Positions 17,019-26,463 of a stretch of DNA of 64,000 nucleotides are shown piece after piece. The notes beneath the pieces were generated by a model. It did no database searches. It was not told the origin of the DNA and saw only the letters and a list, made by a program, of their open reading frames with translations. The stretch covers positions 93,816 through 157,815 of the forward strand of contig NZ_VNJI01000014.1 of assembly GCF_007786445.1 (NCBI RefSeq). The letters run 5' to 3'. Each line of letters starts with the position of its first letter. The stretch's first letter is position 1. The DNA is from Paenibacillus cremeus (lineage in GTDB: Bacteria; Bacillota; Bacilli; Paenibacillales; NBRC-103111). A program made the translations under genes and the position numbers.

Positions 17019-17975
17019 TTGAAGGTGGCAGAGAATTTAAGGGTACAACCCGTGCCGAGAATGGAAAAGGGACGCACTGCGTCGCTTCGTAAAATTAAGG
17101 GAGAGAAGAAGGAGAACCTGGCAGGCTACATCTTGGTGGCGCCGATGTTCGTGGGTTTGACGATTTTCACCATCATCCCTTCACTGCTGTCGCTCATGCT
17201 CAGCTTTACGAATTGGAGCTTTATTGCCGGCGTGGACAAAATCAAGTTCAACGGTCTTGCGAATTATGGCCAGCTGTTTGATGATCAGGTGTTTTTGACC
17301 TCATTCAAAAATAATCTGCTCCTTCTGTTGGTCGTGCCGGTCCAGCTGATTCTGGCCCTAATGCTTGCCGTTGTCATTGATAAGTATGTGTATCTCAAGA
17401 ACTTGTTTAAGGTGATCTTTTTCATGCCCTATATTTCCAGCGTGGTGGCGGTGGCGATCGTATTTCAGCTGCTGTTCCATCCGTCGTACGGCCCTATTAA
17501 TCAGGCGCTCCAATCGCTTGGCGTCACCAATCCCCCGAAGTGGCTGGGCGATATCCATTTTGCACTGCCCTCCGTTATGCTCATCATGATCTGGATCGGC
17601 ATCGGCTTCTGCTTGATCGTATATATGGCTGCACTGCAGGCGATCCCTCGTGAGCTGTACGAATCGGCCGATATCGATGGGGCGGGCTCCTGGACGAGAT
17701 TTCGAAAAATCACGATCCCTTTGGTATCTCCGACCACGTTCTTCCTGCTGGTTACAGGACTCATCAGCTCCTTTAAATCGTTTGATATTATTAAGGTGCT
17801 GACGAACGGCGGTCCATCGTATTCGACTTCGGTTATTACTTACTATTTGTACACAACGGCCTTTGAAAATTTGAAAACCGGCTATGCCTCGTCGATGGCG
17901 TGGATCCTGTTCGGCTGCGTCTTGATGATCACGCTGGTACAATTGTACGGACAGAAGAAATGGGTTAATTACTAG
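17019..17975 (+). CDS. ABC sugar transporter permease (MalF/LplB type)
   Basis: A 318-residue inner-membrane permease of the carbohydrate-uptake type 1 family. The N-terminal 45 residues are basic and cytoplasmic; about six membrane segments follow (first at LVAPMFVGLTIFTIIPSLL). The EAA loop that docks the ATPase is at about residues 207-226 (ELYESADIDGAGSWTRFRKI). The start is TTG at 17019, with AAAGAGGTG 7 bp before it. It is the first gene of a permease-permease-binding protein operon. No ATPase is present, as usual for this family in Firmicutes, where a shared MsmX-type ATPase encoded elsewhere energises several importers. It is probably induced by the YesM/YesN system downstream. Confidence 0.93.
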   Translation: MKVAENLRVQPVPRMEKGRTASLRKIKGEKKENLAGYILVAPMFVGLTIFTIIPSLLSLMLSFTNWSFIAGVDKIKFNGLANYGQLFDDQVFLTSFKNNLLLLLVVPVQLILALMLAVVIDKYVYLKNLFKVIFFMPYISSVVAVAIVFQLLFHPSYGPINQALQSLGVTNPPKWLGDIHFALPSVMLIMIWIGIGFCLIVYMAALQAIPRELYESADIDGAGSWTRFRKITIPLVSPTTFFLLVTGLISSFKSFDIIKVLTNGGPSYSTSVITYYLYTTAFENLKTGYASSMAWILFGCVLMITLVQLYGQKKWVNY

Positions 17976-17990
17976 GTTGGAGGAAGATTC

Positions 17991-18824
17991 ATGCTAACAA
18001 AGGGAACGATAAGGCGGGCAGCAGCCACCGTCCTAATGCTAATAGTGGGCATTGCGTTTTTGCTGCCCTTCTTTTGGATGGTATCGGCGTCCATGAAGCC
18101 GGAGATTGACGTGTTCAAGTACCCGATCGAATGGATCCCCAAGCATTGGCAGGCCTATCAAAATTATTACGATGTGTGGTTTGGCGAGCATCCTTTTGAG
18201 TTATATTATTGGAACTCGATTAAGGTCAGCGTTCTGACGACACTGGTCTCGCTGGTGGTGTCCAGCATGGCTTCGTACGCCTTCTCCCATGTGGAGTTTC
18301 GGGGAAAAAATGCGCTGTTCATGGTCGTGCTGATGACGTTTATGATCCCCAGCTCCTCCATCATGGTTCCGCAGTTTATGATTTTTAAATGGTTGAATTT
18401 GTTCGATACACATCTAGGGCTCATTCTGATCGGCTCCTTCAGCGCGTTAGGCACCTTCATGCTGAGGCAGTTTTTTCTCGGTATTCATAAGGAATATATG
18501 GAGGCGGCGCGTTTGGACGGTGCGGGACAATTCACGATGTTCACCAGCATCGCACTGCCGCTCATTAGACCGGCGCTGGCGACCTACGCGATTTTGCGGT
18601 TTATCTGGACGTGGAACGACTATGCGAATCCGCTGATTTTTCTACGGAGCGACGAGCTGGTCACGGTTCAGATCGGCATTCAGAAGTTCGCTTCGCAGAG
18701 CGGAGCTTACTTCTCCTTGATTATGGCGGGCACCGTTTCGGCGATCATCCCGCTGCTGATTATTTTTATTGTGGGGCAAAAACAGGTCATCGAGGGCATT
18801 GCGCTCGGAGGGGTGAAAGGGTGA
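17991..18824 (+). CDS. ABC sugar transporter permease (MalG type)
   Basis: A 277-residue permease, partner of the one before it (15-bp gap, GGAGGAAG before the ATG). About six membrane segments are visible, starting with a leader segment near residues 12-32 (VLMLIVGIAFLLPFFWMVSA). The EAA motif is at about residues 168-190 (EYMEAARLDGAGQFTMFTSI). The C-terminus ends in IEGIALGGVKG, the typical end of MalG-type permeases. The two permeases form the channel; the binding protein gene lies 108 bp downstream. Confidence 0.93.
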   Translation: MLTKGTIRRAAATVLMLIVGIAFLLPFFWMVSASMKPEIDVFKYPIEWIPKHWQAYQNYYDVWFGEHPFELYYWNSIKVSVLTTLVSLVVSSMASYAFSHVEFRGKNALFMVVLMTFMIPSSSIMVPQFMIFKWLNLFDTHLGLILIGSFSALGTFMLRQFFLGIHKEYMEAARLDGAGQFTMFTSIALPLIRPALATYAILRFIWTWNDYANPLIFLRSDELVTVQIGIQKFASQSGAYFSLIMAGTVSAIIPLLIIFIVGQKQVIEGIALGGVKG

Positions 18825-18932
18825 AAAATTTTAAAAAGGGGTAAAAATACAAGCTTTGAAACAATTTATTAAGGTGATAAGGTAATGATGTAACGCATTA
18901 ACGTGTGTCCATTCGGGGAGGTCAAAACGATC

Positions 18933-20291
18933 ATGAAGAGAAAAGCAGGATCTGCAGTTGCATCATCTCTTGTCATTGCGGCATTGCTGACAGGATGTGC
19001 TAGTGGAGGTGGTGGAAGCTCCACAGGCCCAAGCAAAGGAACCGATTCCGCCGCAGGCGCCGGCTCCAGCGCTCCGGTAACGATTAAGTTCCTCAACTGG
19101 GAGAAAGCGTCGGTATACCAGCCGGCGATCGACGCCTTTGAGAAGAATTATCCGAATATCAAGGTCCAGTACATGCCATTGGTAGAGAATGATTCAAATG
19201 AAACGCAGAAAAAAATCGATATCATGTACGCGTCCGGTGAGAGCTTCGACGTCTTCTCATTGAACTCCACCCCCGACTTTAGCAAGCGGGCATCGAACGG
19301 CATGCTGGAGCCCTTAGATAGCTATTTAAGCAAAGAAAACGTGAAATACGAGGATGAATATAAAGCGGAGCAGATGAAGGTGAACGGAAAACGCTACTCG
19401 CTGCCAGGCAAGTTCGGGCCGTGGCTCATCCTGCTGAATAAGACGCAGCTGGATGCCGCAGGACTAGCCGTACCGAAGAGCTGGACATGGGACGAGTTCC
19501 GTGATTATGCGAAGAAGCTGACGAAAGGGGACGGTCCAAGCAAGCAATACGGAGCGTTTTTTTATACCTGGAAAGACTATTTCCTGCTCCGTCAGTACAG
19601 CTCGCAGAAAGATCAAGGCATCATGGCGGACGATGGCACGAAGCTGAACGCGGACAATCCATTGATGAAGTCGTCACTCGAGCTACGCTATGCGATGGAG
19701 CATACAGATAAGAGCATCCGTCCTTATCAGGATGTCGTCTCTCAGAAGATTCCTTACCGTGATGAATATTTCCAGGGCAAAGCCAGCATGCTGCCAACTG
19801 GCCCTTGGATGATTTCGGAAGCGGGCGGAACAGACAAGCTGCCGGCGACCTTCGTCTCTGCCTTCGCTCCATGGCCGACGAACAACAAAGGGGATGAGCC
19901 TTATTCGTTCGGCGGAGCCGACTCCTTGGTTATCTCCTCGAATTCGAAGCATAAGCAAGAAGCCTACCAATTCATCCGCTTCCTGTCGACAGAAGGGATG
20001 GGGCTGACGAAGCAGCTGTCCGCTTGGAAGAAGGCAGATCTGAACAAGGAATTGGATCAGATCGTTTCGGCTACGAAGACGCCGGACAAAATCGACAAGG
20101 CCTCGCTGATCAACACGCTCAGCGTATCGAAGCTTCCGAATCCGCCGATCGCGGTTTCGTACTCGGCTGATTTGGAGAAAGGGTTTATTGCCGAATCGGA
20201 GAAGTATTTGCTCGGCAACGCTGATATCGACACGACGATGAAGAGCATTAAGGCCAATCTTCAAAAAATTATCGATACCAACAAGAAATAA
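18933..20291 (+). CDS. ABC sugar-transporter solute-binding lipoprotein
   Basis: A 452-residue extracellular binding protein of the family-1 type. A lipoprotein signal ends at LLTGCASG with Cys near residue 21, followed by a Gly/Ser-rich linker and the fold from VTIKFLNWEKASVYQP. The ATG at 18933 is chosen because GGGGAGG lies about 10 bp before it and the signal peptide starts there; an in-frame GTG at 18903 would place hydrophilic residues in front. It completes the importer with the two permeases upstream and is closed by a terminator. The ligand is probably an oligosaccharide released by the GH16 enzyme and the giant surface protein; this rests on context. Confidence 0.93.
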   Translation: MKRKAGSAVASSLVIAALLTGCASGGGGSSTGPSKGTDSAAGAGSSAPVTIKFLNWEKASVYQPAIDAFEKNYPNIKVQYMPLVENDSNETQKKIDIMYASGESFDVFSLNSTPDFSKRASNGMLEPLDSYLSKENVKYEDEYKAEQMKVNGKRYSLPGKFGPWLILLNKTQLDAAGLAVPKSWTWDEFRDYAKKLTKGDGPSKQYGAFFYTWKDYFLLRQYSSQKDQGIMADDGTKLNADNPLMKSSLELRYAMEHTDKSIRPYQDVVSQKIPYRDEYFQGKASMLPTGPWMISEAGGTDKLPATFVSAFAPWPTNNKGDEPYSFGGADSLVISSNSKHKQEAYQFIRFLSTEGMGLTKQLSAWKKADLNKELDQIVSATKTPDKIDKASLINTLSVSKLPNPPIAVSYSADLEKGFIAESEKYLLGNADIDTTMKSIKANLQKIIDTNKK

Positions 20292-20304
20292 GTTGGGAAA
20301 AAGA

Positions 20305-20330
20305 GGATGCCAATTGCGGCATCCCTTTTT
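20305..20330 (+). terminator. Intrinsic terminator of the sugar importer operon
   Basis: GGATGCC-AATTGC-GGCATCC stem-loop followed by CTTTTT; it separates the importer from the regulator genes. Confidence 0.88.
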
Positions 20331-20417
20331 GCATAAAAGCGCACCAAGCTGCAGGTTAGGTGTGGTACACTCAGATTACTACTTAGATATGACCGAAAAT
20401 GAAAGAGGAAGTCCCTT

Positions 20418-22223
20418 ATGAGAAGAAAGCCCTCCTTCAGCTGGCGGCAGAAGCTGATTACGATCTCGCTGTTGTGCTTGATGATCCCCTCCATCGTTAC
20501 CCTGGCCCTTACCGGGCTATATACGAAGAACGAGCTGACGAATAAAGCATCCATCAAATCGGAGCAGTCGCTGGAAGTAGCCGATCTCTACATTTCCAAC
20601 ATCGTCAGGGACATGCTCAATGCCTTCAATACGTTGCAATATGATAGTGAATTCATAACCAACCTGAGAGCCGCCTGGAGCAGCTACAATAAGAATGGCG
20701 GCAGCCAAGTCGATTTTTTCGCCTTCAAGCCGGTCTCTGAGAAGCTCGAACAGCTCACGTTCTTTGGCGGTCAAACCTACGTCACCATTTTGCTGCCGGA
20801 CGGGCTGATCTTCTCGAATTATTCGACGTATCAGAATGACCTATCCTTCTTGTATTCGGAGCCATGGATCAAGCAGATGGATGGGGACCCCGTCAATACG
20901 ACCAATTGGATCGGCGCCCAGAACAATTATATCCGCTCCACAGCCGACCGCTATCCGAAGCTGATCACGGTGGTCCGGAGCTTCCGTTTATTTGCCAGCT
21001 CGCCGAATGCTTATATGATCATAAGCAAGCCGCAGGAGCAGTTTAACGAAATTTTTAGCAAATATGCGGAGGATCAAACGATCATGCTGTTGGATGAGCA
21101 AGGGACGGTGCTATCCCAGTCCGACCCTGCTCGAATCGGGAGCCAGGTTCCCTCGTCCATGCTATACCCGGGGGAACTGCAGAATTTGATGTGGGAGGGC
21201 CAGGAGTACATTGCCTTGAATCATCCGCTTTCCTTCGCGGGCTGGAGCCTGCAGTGCCTTACCCCTTACCGAATCATTACGGGCAGGATCGGGAATTTCC
21301 TGAACGATATCTTCGTCTTCCAAGCGTTGTTTTTCGTCGTATTTTCGTTCGTCTTGTTCTACTTGCTGCGGCAGCTGACCAAGCCGATCGTCCAATTGGT
21401 CAAGACGGCTACGCGAGTAGAGCTCGGCAACCTGGATGAACGCTCGCTGGTGACAGGGCAGGACGAAATCGGCCGGCTAGGTTCCTCGTTCGACCGCATG
21501 CTGGACCGGATCAAGGAAATGATTCAGCAGGTCGAATGGGAGCAGGGACGTAAGCGCATGGCGGAATTGGAGCTGCTGCAGGCCCAGATTAATCCCCATT
21601 TTTTATTCAATACGCTCAACTCGATCCGGCTACAGGTCAGGATGAAGGGCGAGGTGGAAATCGCAGAGATGATCGGTTCCTTATCCACGCTTCTGCGCAT
21701 GACCATCAATCGGAATAACGAATATCTGACTCTACATGAGGAAGCTGGCACTATCGAGCAGTATATGAAGCTTATGAATTTTCGGCACCTGGAGAATGTT
21801 CAGCTGGCCACCCATCTGGCCTCAGACACGCTGCTAGCCATGATCCCCCGATTTACACTGCAGCCGCTCATTGAGAACGCGTATCTTCACGGGCTCAGGC
21901 AGAAGCACGGCCATATCACGGTCAGCTCGCGCATGCAGGGGCAGTATCTGTACGTTACGGTCCAAGATGATGGCATCGGCATGACGGTGGAGGAGCTCGC
22001 GGCTGTGAGAGCGAAGCTTATGGAGGCTGATCAGCGGATAAAGTCGGCGAAGGAACGGTCATCGCAAATCAATGGGATCGGGTTGAAAAATGTGAATGAG
22101 CGCTTGCGCATGATCTATGGGGATGCCTACCTCTTTGAGATGGAGAGCTCGCCTGGAAACGGGCTGAAGCTGACATTGCGTATCCCGATCACATTCCGGA
22201 AGGAGGAAGCTGGACATGCATAG
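20418..22223 (+). CDS. Sensor histidine kinase, YesM type
   Basis: A 601-residue membrane kinase that senses an extracellular signal and phosphorylates the response regulator encoded next. A first membrane segment (about 15-37), a large extracytoplasmic sensor domain (about 40-290), a second membrane segment (about 292-318), a HAMP domain (to about 368), then the His_kinase block with the phosphorylated His in QINPHFLFNTLNSIR (about residue 394), and a C-terminal ATPase domain with GIGLKNVNERL (about 555). GAAAGAGGAAG precedes the ATG. YesM/YesN pairs usually control the adjacent sugar ABC transporter, so this one probably controls the importer at 17019-20291. It overlaps the response regulator gene by 8 bp. 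Confidence 0.94.
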   Translation: MRRKPSFSWRQKLITISLLCLMIPSIVTLALTGLYTKNELTNKASIKSEQSLEVADLYISNIVRDMLNAFNTLQYDSEFITNLRAAWSSYNKNGGSQVDFFAFKPVSEKLEQLTFFGGQTYVTILLPDGLIFSNYSTYQNDLSFLYSEPWIKQMDGDPVNTTNWIGAQNNYIRSTADRYPKLITVVRSFRLFASSPNAYMIISKPQEQFNEIFSKYAEDQTIMLLDEQGTVLSQSDPARIGSQVPSSMLYPGELQNLMWEGQEYIALNHPLSFAGWSLQCLTPYRIITGRIGNFLNDIFVFQALFFVVFSFVLFYLLRQLTKPIVQLVKTATRVELGNLDERSLVTGQDEIGRLGSSFDRMLDRIKEMIQQVEWEQGRKRMAELELLQAQINPHFLFNTLNSIRLQVRMKGEVEIAEMIGSLSTLLRMTINRNNEYLTLHEEAGTIEQYMKLMNFRHLENVQLATHLASDTLLAMIPRFTLQPLIENAYLHGLRQKHGHITVSSRMQGQYLYVTVQDDGIGMTVEELAAVRAKLMEADQRIKSAKERSSQINGIGLKNVNERLRMIYGDAYLFEMESSPGNGLKLTLRIPITFRKEEAGHA

Positions 22224-23841
22224 GGTTTTACTGATAGATGACGATGTGGCGGTAGTGCAGTTTTTAGGGAAAATGATCTGTTGGGAGGAGCACGGACTGC
22301 AGCTTTCCGGTACCTGCACGAATGCCTACGATGCGCTGGAGCATTGCCGGGAGTCGATGCCGGATTTAATTGTCACCGATATCGGGATGCCGGGAATGGA
22401 TGGGATCGAGCTCATTAAAGCCGTGAAGGAACTCAGTCCGCGCCCAAGGTTCGTGATTTTATCCTGTCATGACGAATTCCGCTATGCGCAGCAAGCGGTT
22501 CAGATGGGCGTGGAGGATTACATTTTGAAAGAAACGCTGGAGCCGCAGTCGATGGTCGAGCTTCTAACCCGGATCAAGGAGAAGATGAACAAGGAAGATG
22601 AGTTCCACTCCGAAGTGCAGAAGCTTCACCTGCAAGCCTACAATAGCAAAGCTTCTTTGAAGGAAAAATGGCTCCGGGATCTGCTCGCAACACCAGTTTC
22701 TGGGAACCCGTCCTGGATGCGTCAGCTGGAGGGCTTCGGATTTCAACCGCTGCTGCCGATGTTCATCCCTGTCGTCTGCCGATTGCATTGCCTAAGAGAA
22801 GCATTAAGCCGGTACGAAAAAAAGGACACCGTGAAATTCATTGTGGAAAACGCAGTGGAGGAGCTCCTGAAGAATGAGCCGGATGTGCTGTTGTTTAGTT
22901 ATTCCTCCAAGGAATTTTGCTTCCTTTTTAACTGCCGGAAAGAATTGAAGATGAATCCTTACGAGCGGATAGCCGATGTATGCCGGAATGTTCAGCAAAA
23001 GCTGTCACAGGTGCTCAAGCTGCCTGTTTCCATGCTGCTCGGTGAGATGGCTCCGGATCTGCCTTCGATGAAACGGCAGGTTGCCCAGCTGCTCAAGGAA
23101 GCCGAATGGCTGTTTTATGCTTGGGAGCCTAAAGTCGTTAAGTTAAGCGAATTAGTCCGAACGGTGGGTGCCACGGAAGAGCCCCTGGTCTATTACTACG
23201 AATATGCCGATCGGCTGCATCGGTTTATTCTGGAGGGGAACTCGGATGCGTCAACGGCTGTGCGGCCTTTTATTGGGTTCATCTCCGAGCGCCGATTCTC
23301 GCCCAAAGCGGTCAAGCAGTTCGTTTTCAAGCTGGTGCTCGATATGATGCTAAAGCTGAAATTCAATCCGCAATACACTAACGAAAAGCTGCAGCGGGAT
23401 CTGGATCAACTGACCAGCATCACCGAGCTGGAGAGGTGGCTTGTGGGTTTTGTTCGGGATGCGGTTACGCTTATGGAGCAAATCTCGCAGCAAAGCAAGA
23501 AGGTTGAGATTGTCGAAGCGCAAAAATATGTTCGGCTTCACGTGGACCATAAAATTACGCTGGAGGAAGTGGCGGATCATCTGCACTTGAATCCGAGCTA
23601 TTTTAGCCGTCTGTTCAAAAAGGAAACCGGGGAAACCTTCATCGAGTATGTGACGCGAGTCAAGATGGAGGAGGCCAAGGAGCTGCTCAACGGGTCGGAC
23701 AAAACGCTGGAGACAATCTCGCGCATGCTGGGCTATGAGAATAAAGGGTATTTTGTCAAAGTATTTAAGCAGTATTATGGCGTCATTCCCAGTCAGTTTG
23801 TCTACCATGCCTCATCCGCTGCCAAGGATTTTATTCGCTAG
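22216..23841 (+). CDS. Response regulator with AraC-type DNA-binding domain, YesN type
   Basis: A 541-residue regulator: a receiver domain (residues 3-120, phosphoacceptor Asp near 55 in VTDIGMPGMDG), a long middle region (about 130-420) of the kind found in YesN proteins, and an AraC/XylS double helix-turn-helix (about 435-535; second helix region YFSRLFKKETGETF, then GYENKGYFVKVFKQYYG). It is translated from an ATG inside the kinase gene (8-bp overlap). It should bind direct repeats upstream of its target operon; the ATGGTCAAAT pair at 16911-16940 is a candidate. Confidence 0.94.
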   Translation: MHRVLLIDDDVAVVQFLGKMICWEEHGLQLSGTCTNAYDALEHCRESMPDLIVTDIGMPGMDGIELIKAVKELSPRPRFVILSCHDEFRYAQQAVQMGVEDYILKETLEPQSMVELLTRIKEKMNKEDEFHSEVQKLHLQAYNSKASLKEKWLRDLLATPVSGNPSWMRQLEGFGFQPLLPMFIPVVCRLHCLREALSRYEKKDTVKFIVENAVEELLKNEPDVLLFSYSSKEFCFLFNCRKELKMNPYERIADVCRNVQQKLSQVLKLPVSMLLGEMAPDLPSMKRQVAQLLKEAEWLFYAWEPKVVKLSELVRTVGATEEPLVYYYEYADRLHRFILEGNSDASTAVRPFIGFISERRFSPKAVKQFVFKLVLDMMLKLKFNPQYTNEKLQRDLDQLTSITELERWLVGFVRDAVTLMEQISQQSKKVEIVEAQKYVRLHVDHKITLEEVADHLHLNPSYFSRLFKKETGETFIEYVTRVKMEEAKELLNGSDKTLETISRMLGYENKGYFVKVFKQYYGVIPSQFVYHASSAAKDFIR

Positions 23842-23878
23842 CTTAGGTGCGGAGTCAGGTTCACAAATCGTTCAATCC

Positions 23879-23930
23879 GAGGGGCTGCAGGTTGTGAGTA
23901 TTATCACAGCTTGCGGCCTCTTTGTTTTTT
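23879..23930 (+). terminator. Terminator-like hairpin after yesN, with an FNR box at its apex
   Basis: An imperfect stem of about 19 bp (several G-T pairs) running from GAGGGGCTGCAG to TTGCGGCCTC, with a 6-nt loop GTATTA, followed by TTTGTTTTTTT. The top 5 bp of the stem are TGTGA/TCACA, so the DNA form of the hairpin apex is the FNR-type box upstream of the oxidase operon. Confidence 0.75.
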
Positions 23931-23936
23931 TACAAT
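23893..23936 (+). promoter_or_regulatory. FNR-type box and -10 of the cytochrome oxidase operon
   Basis: TGTGA-GTATTA-TCACA at 23893-23908, then TACAAT at 23931-23936, with about 30.5 bp from box centre to the -10. This matches a class II FNR-activated promoter. The transcript would start near 23943, about 43 bp before the first oxidase gene. Confidence 0.7.
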
Positions 23937-23985
23937 GAGAGCAACAGCAGCTGAAACATCTATACCAGTTGCAACAAGGAGGGGC

Positions 23986-24162
23986 ATGATGAACAATACG
24001 GTATTTCATCATCTAAACAAAGCTCGACAGTCGAAGGAGCCGCAGGCGAAATCCGAGCAGGAGCCGGCACTGAAAGGGACGTTTGCCAGCGTGCTGCTGC
24101 TCGGCGCGTTTGTGGTCGTGACTTGGGTCGCGGTTTTCGTTTTGTTTCTGGCTCGTCAATAA
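23986..24162 (+). CDS. Cytochrome c oxidase subunit 2A, ba3 type
   Basis: A 58-residue protein with a charged N-terminal half and one membrane segment near residues 31-55 (LKGTFASVLLLGAFVVVTW). Size, single helix and the KGTF entry into the helix fit subunit 2A of ba3-type oxidases, which replaces the missing first helix of subunit II or packs beside it. AAGGAGGGG lies just before the ATG pair at 23986/23989. It is the first gene of a 2A-II-I operon, 21 bp before subunit II. The assignment depends on context as well as sequence. Confidence 0.8.
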   Translation: MMNNTVFHHLNKARQSKEPQAKSEQEPALKGTFASVLLLGAFVVVTWVAVFVLFLARQ

Positions 24163-24183
24163 CAGATAGGGGGTAGAGGCGAT

Positions 24184-24654
24184 ATGCACATTCATCGATT
24201 GGAAAAAATTTGGCTGGGCTTAGGGCTCGGCACGCTGTTCGTCTTTTTAGGCGTCTTGGGGGTATCGGCCTTTGCGATGGGGGCGGCTACGCCGAGTATG
24301 CATCACCATACGATCGATCCGACCAAGGTGAATCAGACGGCACCATTCGATCAGCCGGGCATCAAGCAGGTGGCAGATAAGGAGTACGAAGCGGTCATGA
24401 CTGCGTTTGCTTTCGGGTATGCCCCGGAGAAGATGGAGGTTCCGGTCGGTTCTACGGTCCATTTTACCGTCACCAGCTCCGACGTCATTCACGGCTTCGA
24501 GATCCCGGGAACGAACGTCAACATGATGATCGTGCCGGGCGAAATCAGCCAGGTCTCCCACACCTTCACGAAGCCGGGCGAGTATTTGATCCTGTGCAAC
24601 GAGTATTGCGGGAGCGCCCACGAAATGATGAAAACGACGATCATCGTGAAATAG
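24184..24654 (+). CDS. Cytochrome c oxidase subunit II, ba3 type (CuA)
   Basis: A 156-residue subunit with one N-terminal membrane helix (about 9-33) and an extracellular cupredoxin domain. The CuA ligands are visible: His in VIHGFEI (about residue 103) and CNEYCGSAHEMM near the end (two Cys, His, Met). It takes electrons from cytochrome c and passes them to subunit I. The single helix and short length separate it from caa3/aa3 types, which have two helices and often a fused cytochrome c. This subset of heme-copper oxidases is generally suited to low oxygen, which agrees with the FNR-type box upstream. Confidence 0.94.
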   Translation: MHIHRLEKIWLGLGLGTLFVFLGVLGVSAFAMGAATPSMHHHTIDPTKVNQTAPFDQPGIKQVADKEYEAVMTAFAFGYAPEKMEVPVGSTVHFTVTSSDVIHGFEIPGTNVNMMIVPGEISQVSHTFTKPGEYLILCNEYCGSAHEMMKTTIIVK

Positions 24655-24695
24655 TGAAATGTAATCATTACGGAAGCTGAAAGGAAGAGACGGCA

Positions 24696-26351
24696 ATGGA
24701 GATCACCCAAATCGAACAAGGCTTTGATAAGAAGGACGGCGCGCTCGTTCTGGCCCATATTTTGTTCGCCTTCTTCGCACTGCTGCTCGGCGGGATTGCG
24801 GGACTGCTGCAGAGCGTAGTGCGGGGCGGGCTGTACACGCTGCCGGGCGGCATCGGCTATTATCAGCTGCTGACGGCGCATGGCGTTTTGATGGCGCTGG
24901 TGTTTACGACGTATTTTATCATCGGGTTCCTGTATTCCGGCGTTTCGTCCACTATGGGCGGAAGGCTGATTCCGTCGGTACGGCGCATGGGCTGGACTGG
25001 CTACACGCTGATGACGATCGGAGGACTGCTCGTCCTGGTCATGATCCTGCTGAATAAAGCGAGCGTGCTCTATACGTTCTATGCGCCGCTGAAGGCTTCG
25101 CCGTATTTTTACATCGGCTTGGCGCTCGTTGTCGTGGGCAGCTGGATTAGCGGCTTCGGTATTTTTTCGCAGTACATCTATTGGAAAAAGACGCATCAAG
25201 GCAAGCTGTCGCCGCTGTTCGGGTTCATGGCTGTCATGACGATGCTGCTGTGGCAAATCGCCACCATCGGCGTTGCTATTGAAGTGGTGGTGCAGCTGAT
25301 TCCGTGGTCGTTCGGCTGGACGGAAACCATCAACATTATGCTGAGCCGCACGCTGTTCTGGTACTTCGGCCACCCGCTGGTGTACTTCTGGCTCCTTCCG
25401 GCATACATCTGCTGGTACGTCATCATTCCGAAGATTATCGGAGGCAAAATCTACAGTGACGCGCTGGCCCGCATGTCGTTTGTGCTTCTGCTGCTGTTCT
25501 CGATTCCCGTCGGCTTTCACCATCAGCTGATGGAGCCCGGCATTAGTCCGTTCTGGAAGTTTCTGCAGGTCGTCCTGACGTTCATGGTCGTCGTTCCTTC
25601 CCTCATGACCGCTTTCTCCTTGTTTGCAACGTTTGAGCTGAACGGCAGAAGAAAAGGCGCCACTGGCTTGTTCGGCTGGCTCAAGGTGCTGCCTTGGAGT
25701 GATGTCCGCTTCTTCGCACCGTTCATGGGGATGCTCGTCTTCATCCCGGCCGGCGCAGGCGGGATTGTAAATGCCAGTAACCAGATGAACGCGGTTGTAC
25801 ACAACACGCTTTGGGTGACGGGGCACTTCCACCTGACGGTGGCGACCAGTGTGGCGCTGACCTTTTTCGGAATGACGTACTGGCTCATTCCTGTGGTTAC
25901 GAACCGGGTGCTGACGCCGGCGATGAATAAGCAGGGCATCATTCAAACACTTCTCTGGTGCGTAGGCATGCTCTTCATGTCCGGGTCGATGCACACGGTG
26001 GGGCTATTCGGCTCCCCTCGCCGCACCGCCTACACGACCTACGGGGATCATCCGGATGCGGTACTCTGGATGCCGTACCATGTGGCGATGGCGATTGGCG
26101 GTATGATTTTGTTCATTGCGGTGCTGCACATCGTTTGGATTGTTATTTCGCTGCTGCGCTCGCCGAAAGGCGTGACGGAGTATCCGATCGGCGAATCGAT
26201 GGAGCCGGAGGAAGCGACGCCGCGGTATTTGGAGCGGTGGAAGCTCTGGATCGCGATCACGGTCGTGCTCATCCTGTTCGCGTATACAGTGCCGGTGCTG
26301 CAGATGATCGGTCCGATGAATCCGGGCTCGCCAGGCTATGTGACTTGGTAG
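24696..26351 (+). CDS. Cytochrome c oxidase subunit I, ba3 type
   Basis: A 551-residue, 12-13-helix catalytic subunit that reduces O2 to water. Seen: a haem ligand His in TAHGVLMAL (about residue 63); GHPLVYFWLLPAY (about 226), the ba3-type form of the active-site helix carrying the CuB His; the CuB pair FHHQLMEP (about 274); and VTGHFHLTV (about 376) with the two haem His. AAAGGAAGAG precedes the ATG. A subunit III gene is absent, as usual for ba3-type enzymes. A terminator lies 28 bp downstream. Assembly factors for haem or copper are not in the window. Confidence 0.95.
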   Translation: MEITQIEQGFDKKDGALVLAHILFAFFALLLGGIAGLLQSVVRGGLYTLPGGIGYYQLLTAHGVLMALVFTTYFIIGFLYSGVSSTMGGRLIPSVRRMGWTGYTLMTIGGLLVLVMILLNKASVLYTFYAPLKASPYFYIGLALVVVGSWISGFGIFSQYIYWKKTHQGKLSPLFGFMAVMTMLLWQIATIGVAIEVVVQLIPWSFGWTETINIMLSRTLFWYFGHPLVYFWLLPAYICWYVIIPKIIGGKIYSDALARMSFVLLLLFSIPVGFHHQLMEPGISPFWKFLQVVLTFMVVVPSLMTAFSLFATFELNGRRKGATGLFGWLKVLPWSDVRFFAPFMGMLVFIPAGAGGIVNASNQMNAVVHNTLWVTGHFHLTVATSVALTFFGMTYWLIPVVTNRVLTPAMNKQGIIQTLLWCVGMLFMSGSMHTVGLFGSPRRTAYTTYGDHPDAVLWMPYHVAMAIGGMILFIAVLHIVWIVISLLRSPKGVTEYPIGESMEPEEATPRYLERWKLWIAITVVLILFAYTVPVLQMIGPMNPGSPGYVTW

Positions 26352-26378
26352 GGAGCGGGAGCTCAGAAACAGCAAAGG

Positions 26379-26410
26379 AGCTAAGCCACTTTCATGTGCT
26401 TAGCTTTTTT
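26379..26410 (+). terminator. Intrinsic terminator of the oxidase operon
   Basis: AGCTAAGC pairs with GCTTAGCT across an 11-nt loop, followed by six T. It lies between the oxidase genes and the 51-bp array, so the array should receive little read-through. Confidence 0.85.
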
Positions 26411-26463
26411 GCTTTTTGGGGAAAAGGCACAGGGGATCGTTTTGTAACGAAGCATAAGACCAT

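Noticed and set aside
24489..25994. 501-codon minus-strand ORF opposite the oxidase genes
   Set aside because: His/Arg-rich shadow of the strongly conserved subunit II and I genes; no start signal and no domain.
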